From Tubulanus polymorphus (Eukaryota > Nemertea > Palaeonemertea > Tubulaniformes > Tubulanidae), in contig NC_134031.1 of assembly GCF_964204645.1 (NCBI RefSeq), positions 18,785,307 through 18,849,306 on the forward strand: a DNA stretch of 64,000 nt. The letters are read 5' to 3'. A program made the translations under genes and the position numbers. The notes beneath the pieces are model-generated. The model was not told the DNA's origin. It saw only the letters and a list, made by a program, of their open reading frames with translations, and did no database searches. Every line of letters starts with the position of its first letter. Positions within the stretch are counted from its first letter, which is position 1. Positions 1-12,070 of the stretch are shown here, one piece after another.

Positions 1-250
1 CCTCTTTTCCCCCCGGGCTCTCTCAAAGATATGATGAATGAAAAATTTTGTCGTTGCTTTCAAGATGGATTTTGAAAAGATGATATCTGTCGCCGACGCG
101 TAATCTGAGATAATACAAGAATATCCACTTTAAATACAACCGTTTTCATTGATCACAGTTCTAATTACGTAACTACAACTTCTCAGCTACTCAACAGCCT
201 CGTAAAAATCATCTAAAACCATCTCGTTGTTCGAATAATGAAATAAGATG

Positions 251-440
251 TATAGGGAAAAAGAGAGGGGAGTGCAAGGAGAGAACGAGGAGTGGGCGAG
301 AGAAGTGAGACAGTGAGGAAAAAGACAGAGAGGCTAGAGAGAGGCGAAAGAGAAAGAGTGGAGAGCAGTGGAGAGATAGAAGAGCAGAGTGGATAGAGGG
401 AATAGACAGTGAGAGGGAGAGATGAGAGAAAGAGAATGAG
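251..440. repeat. Polypurine-rich tract
   Basis: Imperfect GAGAG-rich tract with few pyrimidines on the plus strand. The open frames on the minus strand (Ser/Leu-rich) are products of composition. Confidence 0.7.
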
Positions 441-502
441 AACAATGCGCAGGAAGGTAGAGATTAAAAAGAACAAAGATGGACGTATAATACGTATGAT
501 CT

Positions 503-513
503 CCCCCCCCCCC
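503..513. repeat. C11 homopolymer
   Basis: Eleven C in a row. Confidence 0.9.
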
Positions 514-1782
514 GAATCATCATTCAACTGAACATTCCTTCATATTTCAACCTTGTCGTAATCATTTGACCAACTCAAAGGTTAAAATAACACTGTTTAT
601 CAGAAATACGTTTATTCATATGTCTTGAGAAATATCATCGCAACTGATCTTTCATAAATATATGAATAAAAACAACGTAGCTTTGAGTTCACAAATATAG
701 CCTTGTGGGTCAATATATACACGAGAGAGGAAGAGAGAACGGAACTAGCGAGCAGCGGGTAAGACCTCTCGCAGATTGACAAACAATGTCGTGCCATGTT
801 TGAATATTAGCTCAGGATTTGTACATGTCATTGAGACACACACACACACACACACAACCATATGACTCATTACATAAGAGAACAAGACTCTAACAGTAAG
901 AAGGGGGTGTGGTGGTGGTGCCGGTATTTATGAATTTATTACATAAAGTTCAATACAAACATGTGGCTTATTATGTAACAGCCCTGAATGGGGAAACAAC
1001 AGCTGATCTCCAGGAGTTGAAGAACAATGATCCATATTGGAGCAATATATTTCATATCTCATTGAAGCTCCTGGGGCCATGTAGTGTATATCCATGGTTC
1101 AAGAAACAGAATAATTACTTCTAGCACTTGCTTATGATGACCTTTTAATCACACTAAGCTAAATTTCATTCTGGTCCAGTGACCGATTAGAATTAAATCT
1201 TTTGGTGCTAGCCATTTTCTAGATGCTGGATTGGACTATATTGTAGTTTAAGACAACAACCCCCAGTGCCCCACTCCATCCCTCTGTTTACAAAACTGGC
1301 ATGAAATGCACTATAATATCTGAGCAAACTTAATTAATATCTGCAGCTAATTCCACGAACAACAGCTTCAGAGCATTCACAGGATTTCAAATATTGACTA
1401 ACTGATCCAGAGCTTACTTACTATTGAGAGACCTATTGTTTACACTATGAGCCATATAGCTATTCAACAAATTTACTCTTCAGCTGGACATCATAGCATT
1501 TACACAGGTGCCGTCTACCATAGACCCTTGTCTTAAATATACCCAGGTATACCGTGATACTTATTATCGATCTTTACTCCTTTATAATGAATGAATTTTC
1601 ATTTTCACACGCGTCACAATTATGCCAAGCGAACGTATGAAAAACATAGATCTCAACAAAGATACGTTTCCCGCCTCAACGACACAGTTAGACAAGATTA
1701 CGTATTTCTTCTGAGCAAATTATTATTGATCCAAATTTCAACTGTAAATACGACTCCGCAGTCGACTCTGGCGAGCAAGGAT
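514..1782. other. No gene seen
   Basis: AT-rich unique-looking sequence. A 71-codon frame at 909-1124 has no recognised similarity. Nothing else apart from the short CA run. Confidence 0.5.
836..856. repeat. (CA)10 microsatellite
   Basis: ACACAC run of about 20 bp. Confidence 0.85.
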
Positions 1783-1796
1783 CCACCAGGTGTCGC
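1783..1796 (+). promoter_or_regulatory. CTCF-like motif, forward
   Basis: CCACCAGGTGTCGC differs at two positions from the CTCF core CCACCAGGGGGCGC. It lies 165 bp from a stronger, oppositely oriented match. Confidence 0.3.
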
Positions 1797-1947
1797 TAGT
1801 GTGTATTAGGACACCTATTTCTTCTAAGGTCCAATTGCAATCTATCCTTAATTTCTCAAATTCTTTAAGGGGAGGCTAAAAATCTAGTATATATTCTAGT
1901 TATTAGAAAATTAACTAAATTTTGATTAAATTGTCCCACTGTCACAC

Positions 1948-1961
1948 GCGCCATCTGGTGG
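1948..1961 (-). promoter_or_regulatory. CTCF-like motif, reverse
   Basis: On the minus strand CCACCAGATGGCGC fits the CTCF consensus CCASYAGRKGGCRS at every position. CTCF is an insulator protein conserved across Bilateria. Binding is inferred from sequence only. Confidence 0.45.
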
Positions 1962-3224
<1,263 letters not shown>

Positions 3225-3639
3225 TTACCTTGGTAATAGCTGGCGATAGTTGTTGATTGACCTAACACTGTCACATATACAATTAAATTCATATTCCATA
3301 TTTCTACATAATCGATTGAATGTTACTTGATATGAAATCGACCCTGAACGCAACTGATGAAACCATTTCAGGACCATCAACACGAACTTGTTAACCTTAC
3401 AAAACCACGTGCCTAGAACTAAAACACTAAACTCAAACCCAGGGAAGCTAAAACTTCTAACGCCTATAAAACTGGCTCTTGGACTTTCTAACTAACCATG
3501 ATTTCAACTACTCTTAATACATATGGATATAATCTAAGAAACAATGCTCTATGACAACCGATAACAATAGCTTAGAACGACAGACATAGCCTGAAGCTCA
3601 TCAACGGTTATAGCAGGTATGACTCACTGAGTACTGAGA

Positions 3640-3870
3640 GGGAGGGATATTATAGTGTGGAGATAAGGTAAGGTAAAGAGACGATACCGGAGTGAGATAG
3701 AGGAGGGAGAGAGCAGAGCAAAGGCAGATGGGCTGAGGGATTCAGAAGAGAACGTAAGGGAGAAAGAGAAAAAATTGGAGAAGGTAGATATGGAGAGATG
3801 AGAGAAGGGAGGGAGTTGAGGCAGTGTGAGGATATGAGAGGTAGGCGAAGAGAGGTGACACAGAGTAAGA
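3640..3870. repeat. Polypurine-rich tract
   Basis: GAGGGAGAG-rich imperfect tract, similar in make-up to 251-440. No gene is seen. Confidence 0.7.
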
Positions 3871-4270
3871 ACACCTGAGCATGATGCATTTGTTATGTAG
3901 AGTTGTATAGATTATTGGTGATGCAGTAGTTCACTATGGTGCGGTCTCCGCTACTCCACGCGTTCGCTCTCGGTGCGGTGTATCACGGTAAATTGATCAT
4001 CGCGCACGTCTTGGCGACTGCGGTAAAGAGCGCTGTCGCGAGATCGGTGTCAGGTGAAGGAAATGCATGATTTATACAACGATAGAAAATGGCAAAGTCT
4101 GTCAATACAAGCGAATAGAAGTCAATAGATCAATGACCAGGTGAATGAACACAGAGGGTAGAGAGTAGAGACAGGCAGCAAAAATACCAGTCATTCTAGA
4201 GAAAAAACAGACATATCAGCTTCCTTTTATAGAGATGACAGAAAAACATGCTGGAATCAACGTGGAACAA

Positions 4271-4412
4271 AACTATGGAACTGGATCCACGGTCAGATTA
4301 AACCCACACAACTGTGGAATGACAAATTAAACCCATACAATGGTGGAACTGTGTCCAGAGACAAATCAAACCTACACAACCTGTGAAACTGGGTCTACGC
4401 TCACACAACTGT
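4271..4412 (+). repeat. 39-bp family array
   Basis: About 3.5 diverged units built around CTGTGGAACTGGRTCC, then TCAAATTAAACCCACACAA. The unit includes the terminal sequence of the foldback MITE-like family. Confidence 0.75.
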
Positions 4413-4891
4413 GTAGCACTGACTGCTGGCCCTAAACTGATTTGCTATACTCTACTCTCCCCTGAGAGTTAACTGCTATAAAAGCAGGGACAAAAGATAA
4501 CCAACATCTCTCAATGAGAAATACTGATTTTATCCAGGTATCCGGCAGTAACAACTTATCAGTTATCAGCGCCAGAAATCCTGTTTACAGCCCTTGATAT
4601 TTTTATCTCTTTGCACAGAATAAACAGTGCTGCAAACAAGTGTAGTACTGGAGTACCTGTCACTGGGTACCGCAATCAAACTGTGCAATCGGTTCTTTTT
4701 TTACAGGGACTCGTGATGTAATTATTTATGCGACTGTTAAACAAATGGAGGCGAAACAGAGATCTCCGGTTGTGACAGACAGCGGTCGTCACGCAACGAC
4801 GTCCATAGCAACGTAACAAGACACACAGGATTATGGCAGGCAGCACCATTTCAGTCTCTCGGCAGGCGATAAAAATTAATAACTTCTCCAT

Positions 4892-4897
4892 AGCAGT

Positions 4898-4945
<48 letters not shown>
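4892..4945. repeat. (AGC)18 triplet repeat
   Basis: Eighteen AGC triplets with a single AGT interruption near the left end. A 113-codon minus-strand frame would read it as poly-alanine, but nothing else supports that frame as coding. Confidence 0.95.
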
Positions 4946-4947
<2 letters not shown>

Positions 4948-5111
4948 TGTGAACATAAATTCCCTGTCCAACATTTACATTTATTAACATAAAAACCTCG
5001 TTTGAAACCTTTTCCAACTTTATATGATTACTGAGAAAAAATTGGTTTGAGTTGATGTAGGGTATAAAATACCTGTATACAGCGGAAGCTTGTTACAACA
5101 AACTTCAGGAC

Positions 5112-5213
5112 ACAGTTCCACAGTTGTGAGTTAGAGTTAACTCCGAGTTAAAGTTAGTTCATTTTCAATGTTTTAACCCAGGGTCAAATCTAAACTCAGA
5201 ACTGTGGAACTGG
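5112..5213. mobile_element. Foldback MITE-like element, second copy
   Basis: The left arm CAGTTCCACAGTTGTGAGTT faces a right arm that ends in CTGTGGAACTGG. The arms are complementary over more than 18 bp. It has the same ends as the element at 25158-25255 but a slightly longer interior. Confidence 0.6.
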
Positions 5214-5263
5214 ACCAAGGAGACCAGAAAATCTGTAAACTTTCCAACTAGGTCAATCACCAT

Positions 5264-5330
5264 GGCTCGGTGGTCTAGCGGTTAGCATGTAGGGCTTGAG
5301 TGCAGGGGGCCTAGGGTCAAGTCCCGAAAA
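5264..5330 (+). other. tRNA-like sequence (SINE head or tRNA pseudogene)
   Basis: A Pol III A box (TGGTCTAGCGG, 5271-5281) and B box (GGGTCAAGTCC, 5314-5324) lie at tRNA-like spacing. The D-arm region TGGTCTAGCGGTTAG resembles tRNA-Glu. No acceptor stem closes it and the anticodon arm is not regular, so it is not a working tRNA. It is probably the tRNA-derived head of a SINE or a tRNA pseudogene. It follows a foldback element ending at 5213. Confidence 0.5.
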
Positions 5331-5419
5331 GGGTAAGGAAGAGGGCGAGAGAGTATAAGCATGGGGAGTTTACCCACCGAACTGTGGAACCCGCGCCCTG
5401 AATACAACCAATCATTCAT

Positions 5420-5740
5420 GTTTGTTATAACGAGGTTCCACTCTATTCAAATCAAGCATGGCAACGACCAGGAGTTTCCAAGTTTCATTTCGATTCAGAC
5501 AATAATTTCCCAACTCAATTTTTGTAGAAAAATAGATTACAATACAAACCGCAACGTTAAAAACCTATTACGACTCAACCTACGATTAAGACGCCAATTT
5601 TGGATTTCATTAAGGACAAATTTACGAATAAAACCCAAATTTTCCGGTAGAATTAGATACAATACAAACCACAACATCAAAAACCTTTTACGACCAAACC
5701 TCAGATTAAAAGACGAAATCAGAAAACTTTTTTTCGAATA
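5420..5740. repeat. 120-bp tandem repeat, about 2.7 copies
   Basis: AATACAAACC recurs at 5541 and 5661, and the flanks align across the full 120-bp period. A partial, more diverged copy lies to the left. The 126-codon frame at 5361-5741 therefore shows a 40-residue repeat (YNTNRNVKNLLR and YNTNHNIKNLLR). Similar open frames occur on the opposite strand. I regard it as a repeat and not a gene. Confidence 0.75.
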
Positions 5741-5814
5741 ATGACGGACCATTTTTTTCGACGGTTCTTAATCATCCGATGACAAATCAGTCTTTTATAT
5801 ACAAACCACTCAGA

Positions 5815-5838
5815 CCACTCCCGCGTACGCGCGAGTGG
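5815..5838. other. 24-bp near-perfect GC-rich palindrome
   Basis: The 24 bases from CCACTC to GAGTGG are self-complementary apart from one C-C position (5821/5832). It lies in a GC-rich island in otherwise AT-rich DNA and is followed by another CCACTC. It could be a dimeric binding site; no factor is assigned. Confidence 0.5.
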
Positions 5839-6380
5839 AGCCACTCACACGGCGAGGGGTCTCCCGGAAATCAGCCATTTATTAATAACAACAATAATAT
5901 TTTTATATTCGCTACCGAGAAAAAGACGTTAATCTTCGAGATAAACGAACAAGAAACAACCGCGGAATAAACCGTGCTCTTTTTCCGGTCTTTTGTCGAC
6001 GATAAATTCGGGCGTTTAATACGGAATAGTTTTCACCCGTACAATAGACGAATAAATGCTGTTAATGAGGAAATCGTTTATTATCAGATAATTATCACAG
6101 AACTCCGGGCTACGTATAATTATACATTATATATGTAGCTTACCAGTACATCAGTGATATAAACCCAGGTCTCTATATACATGTGTTTTTATTGAGAGTA
6201 ATTAGTAACGCTTATTCCTCGCCCCTCCTCACATATTTCATATATAGGCGTCATTTACAGGAAAAACGTTTTCCTCAAATTGTTACCCAATAATAACAGT
6301 ATTAAACACTGATTCTCTCCTTTCCTGGTTCAGGTGTTTTATGGTAGGTATCCAACTGATTGCAGCTAATTTTGACACCG

Positions 6381-6499
6381 CAACTGTGGAATTGAGTCAA
6401 ATCAAATCCACACAACTGGGAAACTGGATCCAGATTCAAATTAAACCCACATAACTGTGGAAACTGGGTTCAGAGTCAAGTTAAACCTACAAAACTGCA
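6381..6499 (+). repeat. 39-bp family array
   Basis: About three units of the same 39-bp family, in the same orientation as 4271-4412. Confidence 0.75.
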
Positions 6500-7008
6500 G
6501 AGTCCAGGGAACATGACCATTATCGCTATATTCACAAAACTGTCAGGCTTCGTCTGAAGGTTTGAACTTGTGTATGAGTACATGTGGCAGACTTCAAGAA
6601 CAAATCAATGAATAGCCAATAGTCTTCAGCTCGAAGTCTTCAAGTTGAGGAGTCCTGCTGAGCGCGAACAACTAACTCAAAACCCGAGAAGGCTTTAAAA
6701 GGCAGAATAAGAGCAGGGTGAGAGCAGGCCCCTGTCAACTCTTTAACGGACAATAGTTCCCATTAATAAAAAAAAAATGTCGCGGATCTATAAATAGCAA
6801 TCCTTACGTTTCGATCCCTCGAGCTACGGAAAATTATACTTGACAAGACACTGACTGTGTAGTTCACAGACAATGTCTGTCAGACAGCAGACGAGCGTCT
6901 CATAACCAACTGTTTTGTATCTTGTTGTTACAGATGTCAACGAATCCTTACACAAAGGACGATAGTTCAGTTATTTTTTAGTAGACAAGTGCTGTATGAC
7001 GGCATATT

Positions 7009-7079
7009 GTGAGAGAGGGAGGAGGGAGGGAGCGAGGAGAGAGGGAGGGAAAGGGTGAGGGAGAGAAGGAGGAGAGGGA
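7009..7079. repeat. GGGA/GAGA-rich purine tract
   Basis: About 70 bp of nearly pure purine with GGGAGGAGGGAGGGAGCGAG-like units. Confidence 0.75.
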
Positions 7080-7683
7080 CCCCACCCTAATCCATTGTAT
7101 ATGTATGTATGCACGTATACTAATCATAGACGCCGAAAACCGATATAAAAAAAAAACATCATAAATAGTTATTCACATATCTCATACTCAGACCGTCGGA
7201 ATTCTATCGAACAAAGCTTCTGGAATACTTATAATATATGAGCAAAGATTAGACCGGAATAAATTCGTCACAAACGAATTACTCCGATCCGGAGTACGAG
7301 GCATAAAAATGTCCTATACAACGCAGACAATATTGACACTATACACATCAGGGGGATAGAGACATAAAGGAATTGGTGGTTTTATCGCCCGACTGTCGAT
7401 CGATTCTAGTCGTCTCGGTGTTTACTTGATTTTTGGAATGTGGCCACTGTCATCGTTCATATACGAAGTACAAACATACAAAGATATATAACGTCTGTAT
7501 ATGAATATATGATATTATCGCGCACACGCTCTCGGCTTGCGGTAATCCAAAAGTCAAATCATTGAAAAACCCGACCTAAACCGGTTGTTAATTCTATTTG
7601 ATCGGTTCGGTTTTATTGCCACGAAGCGAATTCCGAAGAAATGAAGAATTGATATTTAACCCTCTCAAGCTGAGATTTTGATC

Positions 7684-7719
7684 GGGGGGGGGGGGGGAAT
7701 TGGGGGGGGGGGCGGCGGC
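7684..7719 (+). repeat. Paired G-runs (G14 and G11)
   Basis: G14 at 7684-7697 and G11 at 7702-7712, separated by AATT, followed by CGGCGGCG. A strong G-quadruplex candidate on the plus strand. Confidence 0.9.
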
Positions 7720-8261
7720 GAAATCTGTATACATTATATATATAAGCACATACACAACAGTTCCATTAAGTCATTGAATGTCATGTTTTCAACTTGGATT
7801 TCAGGACATTGTTAACTGAAATTCTAATGTCTTCTGAATAAATAAATTTGTCTATGCGTTGGCTTTATTCCTATTCAGACGCCGATAGCTCTTGACCCAC
7901 AACTTCAATACATCCCGGCTCTCCTGCTATACCACTATACTCCACAATGACAACAAGACATAGACATTTCGGGAAAAAGTCCACGCTTGGCAGCGTGGCT
8001 GGTTGTTGTGGCTTGTTGTTGCCCGGGTGTAAACACAATTAAGAACAAACATACTTTTACCCACATGTTGGCTTATTCTAGTGAATGCATGTTGATTATA
8101 TTTGGCCATCTCGAGTGTTTGTCCAGTTTTCTAAAAGATGCATAAGCTTGTGAGGTGACTTGAAACACCGAACACAGTTGGGCCTTCTGTCAACACATCA
8201 GCTTACGATCAGTCTCACTGGAGGGACCGATGCACTGGAGTCATTTCTACCATACCACAGC

Positions 8262-8342
8262 CCAGTTGACTGAAGTCCAAAAAGGGTCTTAAATCTAAAG
8301 CTTACATTGACTTTATGGTCTAAGACTGGTCTGGAATCTAAG
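8262..8342 (+). repeat. Dispersed ACTTAAGTCC-family copy
   Basis: Contains CCAGTTGACTGAAGTCCAAA, GGTCTTAAATCTAAAG and AAGACTGGTCTGGAATCTAA. It lies just upstream of the palindrome at 8358. Confidence 0.5.
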
Positions 8343-8350
8343 CGATGACC

Positions 8351-8394
8351 ATGCAACCTTGGAGTAATCAGAGTAGATTACTCCAAGATGCAAC
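8351..8394. repeat. Perfect 12-bp-arm palindrome flanked by 7-bp direct repeat
   Basis: CTTGGAGTAATC (8358-8369), loop AGAGTA, then GATTACTCCAAG (8376-8387). The direct repeat ATGCAAC sits immediately on both sides (8351-8357 and 8388-8394), like a target-site duplication around a 30-bp foldback sequence. Confidence 0.7.
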
Positions 8395-10251
8395 TGACCT
8401 CAAAAACAGTCTGAACCTCGAAATATTCAAATCTGCTAGACTTTCATAATTGAGGGTATCTGTTACTGCAGTGTATACTGGCTACCGTAAAAATATTGAT
8501 TAAATATCATCCGTTATTTCAAAACGTAAATTTTCAACTAACTCGTAACAAAGGTTTAAAAATTCCGACAAAAATGTCATTGTTTCAGTAAATAATGACG
8601 GCACACGACGCCGACAATAATTGAAATATCCAGCATCAGTTCATGTAACATTATTTCATTTATTCTAAAAAAATCCGATAAAACTCAAACTAACAATTGT
8701 CGATTTACAAGAGCCTCTCGAAAACGGTGCATCCAACGAACAACGCCGACGCCTCGTCTCGCCGAGTGTCTCTTCATGAGAGGCAATTTATGAATATTTG
8801 CTAATGAAATCATTTCGATGCTGGCGATAATTATATGTAAATTTGACTGCGAATCTCATCAGCAAAAACATTCGCATTCCTGAAACTGAGCCGTTGAATT
8901 TTTCGCAGCAGTTGTAGATTTTGTATTGTGCGTGAGATTTAACTACTACCGCAGTTATGATTAGTAATTGCAATGAAGACCCTCTCAAAAAAAGTTGTTT
9001 TTCTAATTCAGAAATTGTGATGAAAATATGGACTGAAATTTTTTTTTAATTCAAATTTATTTTTGCTGAATTCTCGGAGGTGGGTCCGTACTCAATAATT
9101 AAAAAAGGCCTAACATAGCATGTCGCTGTTCCCTATGATCTTCGACCAATCGAACCTGGATAACATTTATGAAGCTTGTATCGCGACGAATGTGGAGATC
9201 ACTAAATAGTGGAAATTGACGGAAATTCATCATAATTAACGCGATAAATAGCATTTGTCCGAAACTGTCAGTTACTCCACGGTTGGTCCTCAGTAGATAG
9301 GTACAGAAAGGAAAGCGTTCAGAACTCTTCCGCGTTCGCTCGTAATTTCATACAATTAAAATTACAATAGTACTTGAAAAAGATTATTCTTTATTGCCTG
9401 ACAACGCATATTCAGTAAATACGGCCGCGTTGACGTAGGTCCGGACGCCTTTTACAAACGCGCGCACGTTTACGAGATATAATTCCATTTTGACGGATGA
9501 TGGAACCTCATAAGCGCGCGTAGTGACTAGAGACATGAGTTCAGAATCACACGTTATAACAATAAAACTGCACTGAACAGCCTCAACCGACACACGCTCT
9601 CAACGCGCCCTCAACGCGCCCTCAACGCGGCCATCTTTCAATTCACTGATTATATGATTATTTATTAATCAGTTGATCTCTGCGTCGAACATCTATAAAC
9701 TGCAGAGCTCAACGCCACGATCGCATGAGTGTTTTAGGCCCATGGAGAAACCAATGTGGAACTGGTTTCTGCCAAAATGTTTAAGATTCAACGAGCAACA
9801 TCCAAACCTCATTGTCTAGAACAACATTTGCATTACATTTGTACCTTGAATAGAATTGTAATAGCAGAGACTGCAGTATCGAAATAAAGGGTTAATCATT
9901 ATTTTTCGCGTCGCTAAAAATTGCGCGAATTGCTACAAAAAACCCGCAGCTTGTTCAATACTCGCGTCGCGGTAAAAAAGTGTAATAAACAGAAGGTGTA
10001 GTAGAGACTCACAGCATGTAGTCATCAATATCAGCATTGTCATTAAATACAGTGAGACTGTGATAACAATAGAGCAGGAGAGACAGTCACACAGTGTTCA
10101 CGGGAAGATACTGTACCGATATCAAAATCTGAGTACCCCACAGTTTTACACAGGCCTGGCCAAACTTATGACATTTATCACTCAACTAGGAGTTAGTTGC
10201 AGCTAAGTACTGAGCACTCCAAGGTTAAATAGTGAATCCTTAGATTTAGCA
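8395..10251. other. No gene seen
   Basis: AT-rich sequence, with a CG-richer patch at 9420-9640 that includes the 12-bp triple repeat. No frame over 70 codons. Confidence 0.5.
9597..9632. repeat. 12-bp repeat, three copies
   Basis: CTCAACGCGCC repeats three times with a 12-bp period. Confidence 0.8.
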
Positions 10252-10620
10252 GTTCAAGCTCATTTTGATTCAATCAATCTAACAACAACTTAAGTCCAGC
10301 CGAAGCTCATTTTGGTTCTATAACCAATCTAACAACTTAAGACCAGTCTAAGCTTATTTTGGTTCTATAACCAATCTAACAACTTAAGACCAGTCTAAGC
10401 TTATTTTGGTTCTATAACCAATCTAACAACTTAAGACCAGTCTAAGCTTATTTTGGTTCTATAACCAATCTAACAACTTAAGACCAGTCTAAGCTTATTT
10501 TGGTTCTATAATCAATCTAACAACTTAAGACCAGTCTAAGCTTATTTTGGTTCTATAATCAATCTAACAACTTAAGACCAGTCTAAGCTTATTTTGGTTC
10601 TATAACCAATCTAACAACTT
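10252..10620 (+). repeat. 47-bp tandem satellite
   Basis: Nearly eight copies of a 47-bp unit containing AACTTAAGACCAGTCTAAGC and TTGGTTCTATAACCAATC. The central copies are almost identical and the first is diverged, as expected for recent expansion. The unit's halves also occur singly in a dispersed family at 2403, 8262, 21225, 33555, 38695 and 55878. Confidence 0.92.
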
Positions 10621-11490
10621 GGGAGTCTTATGATTCAAGGCCATTTTCGCATTTAGTCTTGTGCAATTGCACGGCGCAGGAATATAGAAGTAAACGATCG
10701 AATCAGATCCAAACTTATCTAACGGCTGTTGGCTTCATATTACATGAATAAAATATCGATCTGAACTATGAAAGAAACTGTAAACCTTTATTCCGTTAGG
10801 CAAACCTTCCGACCGATAGAAATACAACCGGCATCGAAGGAAAACACTTCACAGCACCTGCCGTTTTATACCGGCGGAGTAGACTAGACTTAAAAAACAC
10901 AAAAATCAGCAGCAGCTCGGCGTGGAATCGGTGGATCGAGATCACCGGTCTCTATATATCAATAGAATCTTTACAAACGTCTTCCGAGGCAGCATTTGGT
11001 CAAAATTGATTTCTTGTCATTTTCTACGATAGCAATACACACGAGAATCGTAGACATCTTTCCCAATCAAATATCTAACAGTTTCGTGTCTCTAACAGTT
11101 GGAGTTTTTTTCCCTCACGTCTGCGACACATAACCGAGCTAAAACTGAGCTGATTTTATTTAGCGTCAAATCTACAAGACCTAAACTACGGAAACGGAAC
11201 CAATGTTTGGTCGTATATGAGTCTGCGAGACTTTTGACAAAATCTGAGTAAAACTCTTGTAAAACACATACAGTCATTGTCACTCACTCTGTAATGATAT
11301 GTCAGTCTAGTGCTTTTCCTCCAGAGCATTAACACAGTGGATTCTCATTCTGTTTCACTGATATCATTTTTAAAACAGTTGGGCTTTTGTCTCATTGTCT
11401 CTCAATCTCCCTCGTCATATAATACACAGTGGTATCACATATCAGTGAAACTAAAGAGGATTAAATCCATCGATCCATAGCAAATTCACT
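10621..11490. other. No gene seen
   Basis: Unique-looking spacer between the 47-bp and 18-bp satellites. Nothing recognised. Confidence 0.5.
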
Positions 11491-12070
11491 GAGGCAGTAT
11501 ATCAGCTCTTGAGGCAATTCCAGCTTTTGCGGCAATATGGCAATACCAGCTCTGAGACCGTATACCAGCTCTGGAGGCAATACCAGCTCTTAAGGCAATA
11601 CCAGCTCTTAAGGCAATACCAGCTCTTGAGGCAATACCAGCTCTGAGACAGTATATCAGCTCTGGAGGCAATACCAGCTCTTAAGGCAATACCAGCTCTG
11701 AGACAGTATATCAGCTCTGGATGCAATACCAGCTCTGGAGGCAATACCAGCTCTGGAGGCAATACCAGCTCTGGATGCAATACCAGCTCTGGAGGCAATA
11801 CCAGCTCTTGAGGCAATATCAGCTCTGAGACTGTATATCAGCTCTTGTAGCAATACCAGCTCTGGATGCAATACCAGCTCTTGAGGCAATTCCAGCTCTT
11901 AAGGCAATAATACCATCTCTTGAGGCAATACCAGCTCTGGAGGCAATACCATCTCTTGAAGCAATACCAGCTCTGAGACAGTATACCAGCTCTGAGCATG
12001 GAATTCGTTTTAGAGTCCATGCTCAGAGGCAGTTTATCAGCTTTGAGACAGAATACCAGCTCTGAGACAG
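11491..12070. repeat. 18-bp tandem satellite
   Basis: About 30 units of GGCAATACCAGCTCTTGA or the GGA-ending variant, mixed with a GAGACAGTATATCAGCTCT variant. Because 18 bp is six codons, all open frames over it (up to 104 codons) are low-complexity translations. The array is broken at about 11990-12028 by a perfect hairpin. Confidence 0.92.
11990..12028. repeat. Perfect 13-bp-arm hairpin inside the 18-bp array
   Basis: CTCTGAGCATGGA (11990-12002), a 13-nt loop, then TCCATGCTCAGAG (12016-12028). The arms use array sequence (CTCTGAG) plus an extra CATGGA. Confidence 0.75.

Larger units (their letters stand above)
5839..7683. other. No gene seen
   Basis: Holds a 39-bp array and a purine tract. 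At 7262-7296 two small hairpins sit back to back (AATTCGT/ACGAATT, then TACTCCG/CGGAGTA). No coding signal. Confidence 0.5.

Noticed and set aside
4676-5017. Frame with a poly-alanine tract
   Set aside because: The tract is the AGC microsatellite. The rest of the frame has no recognisable content.
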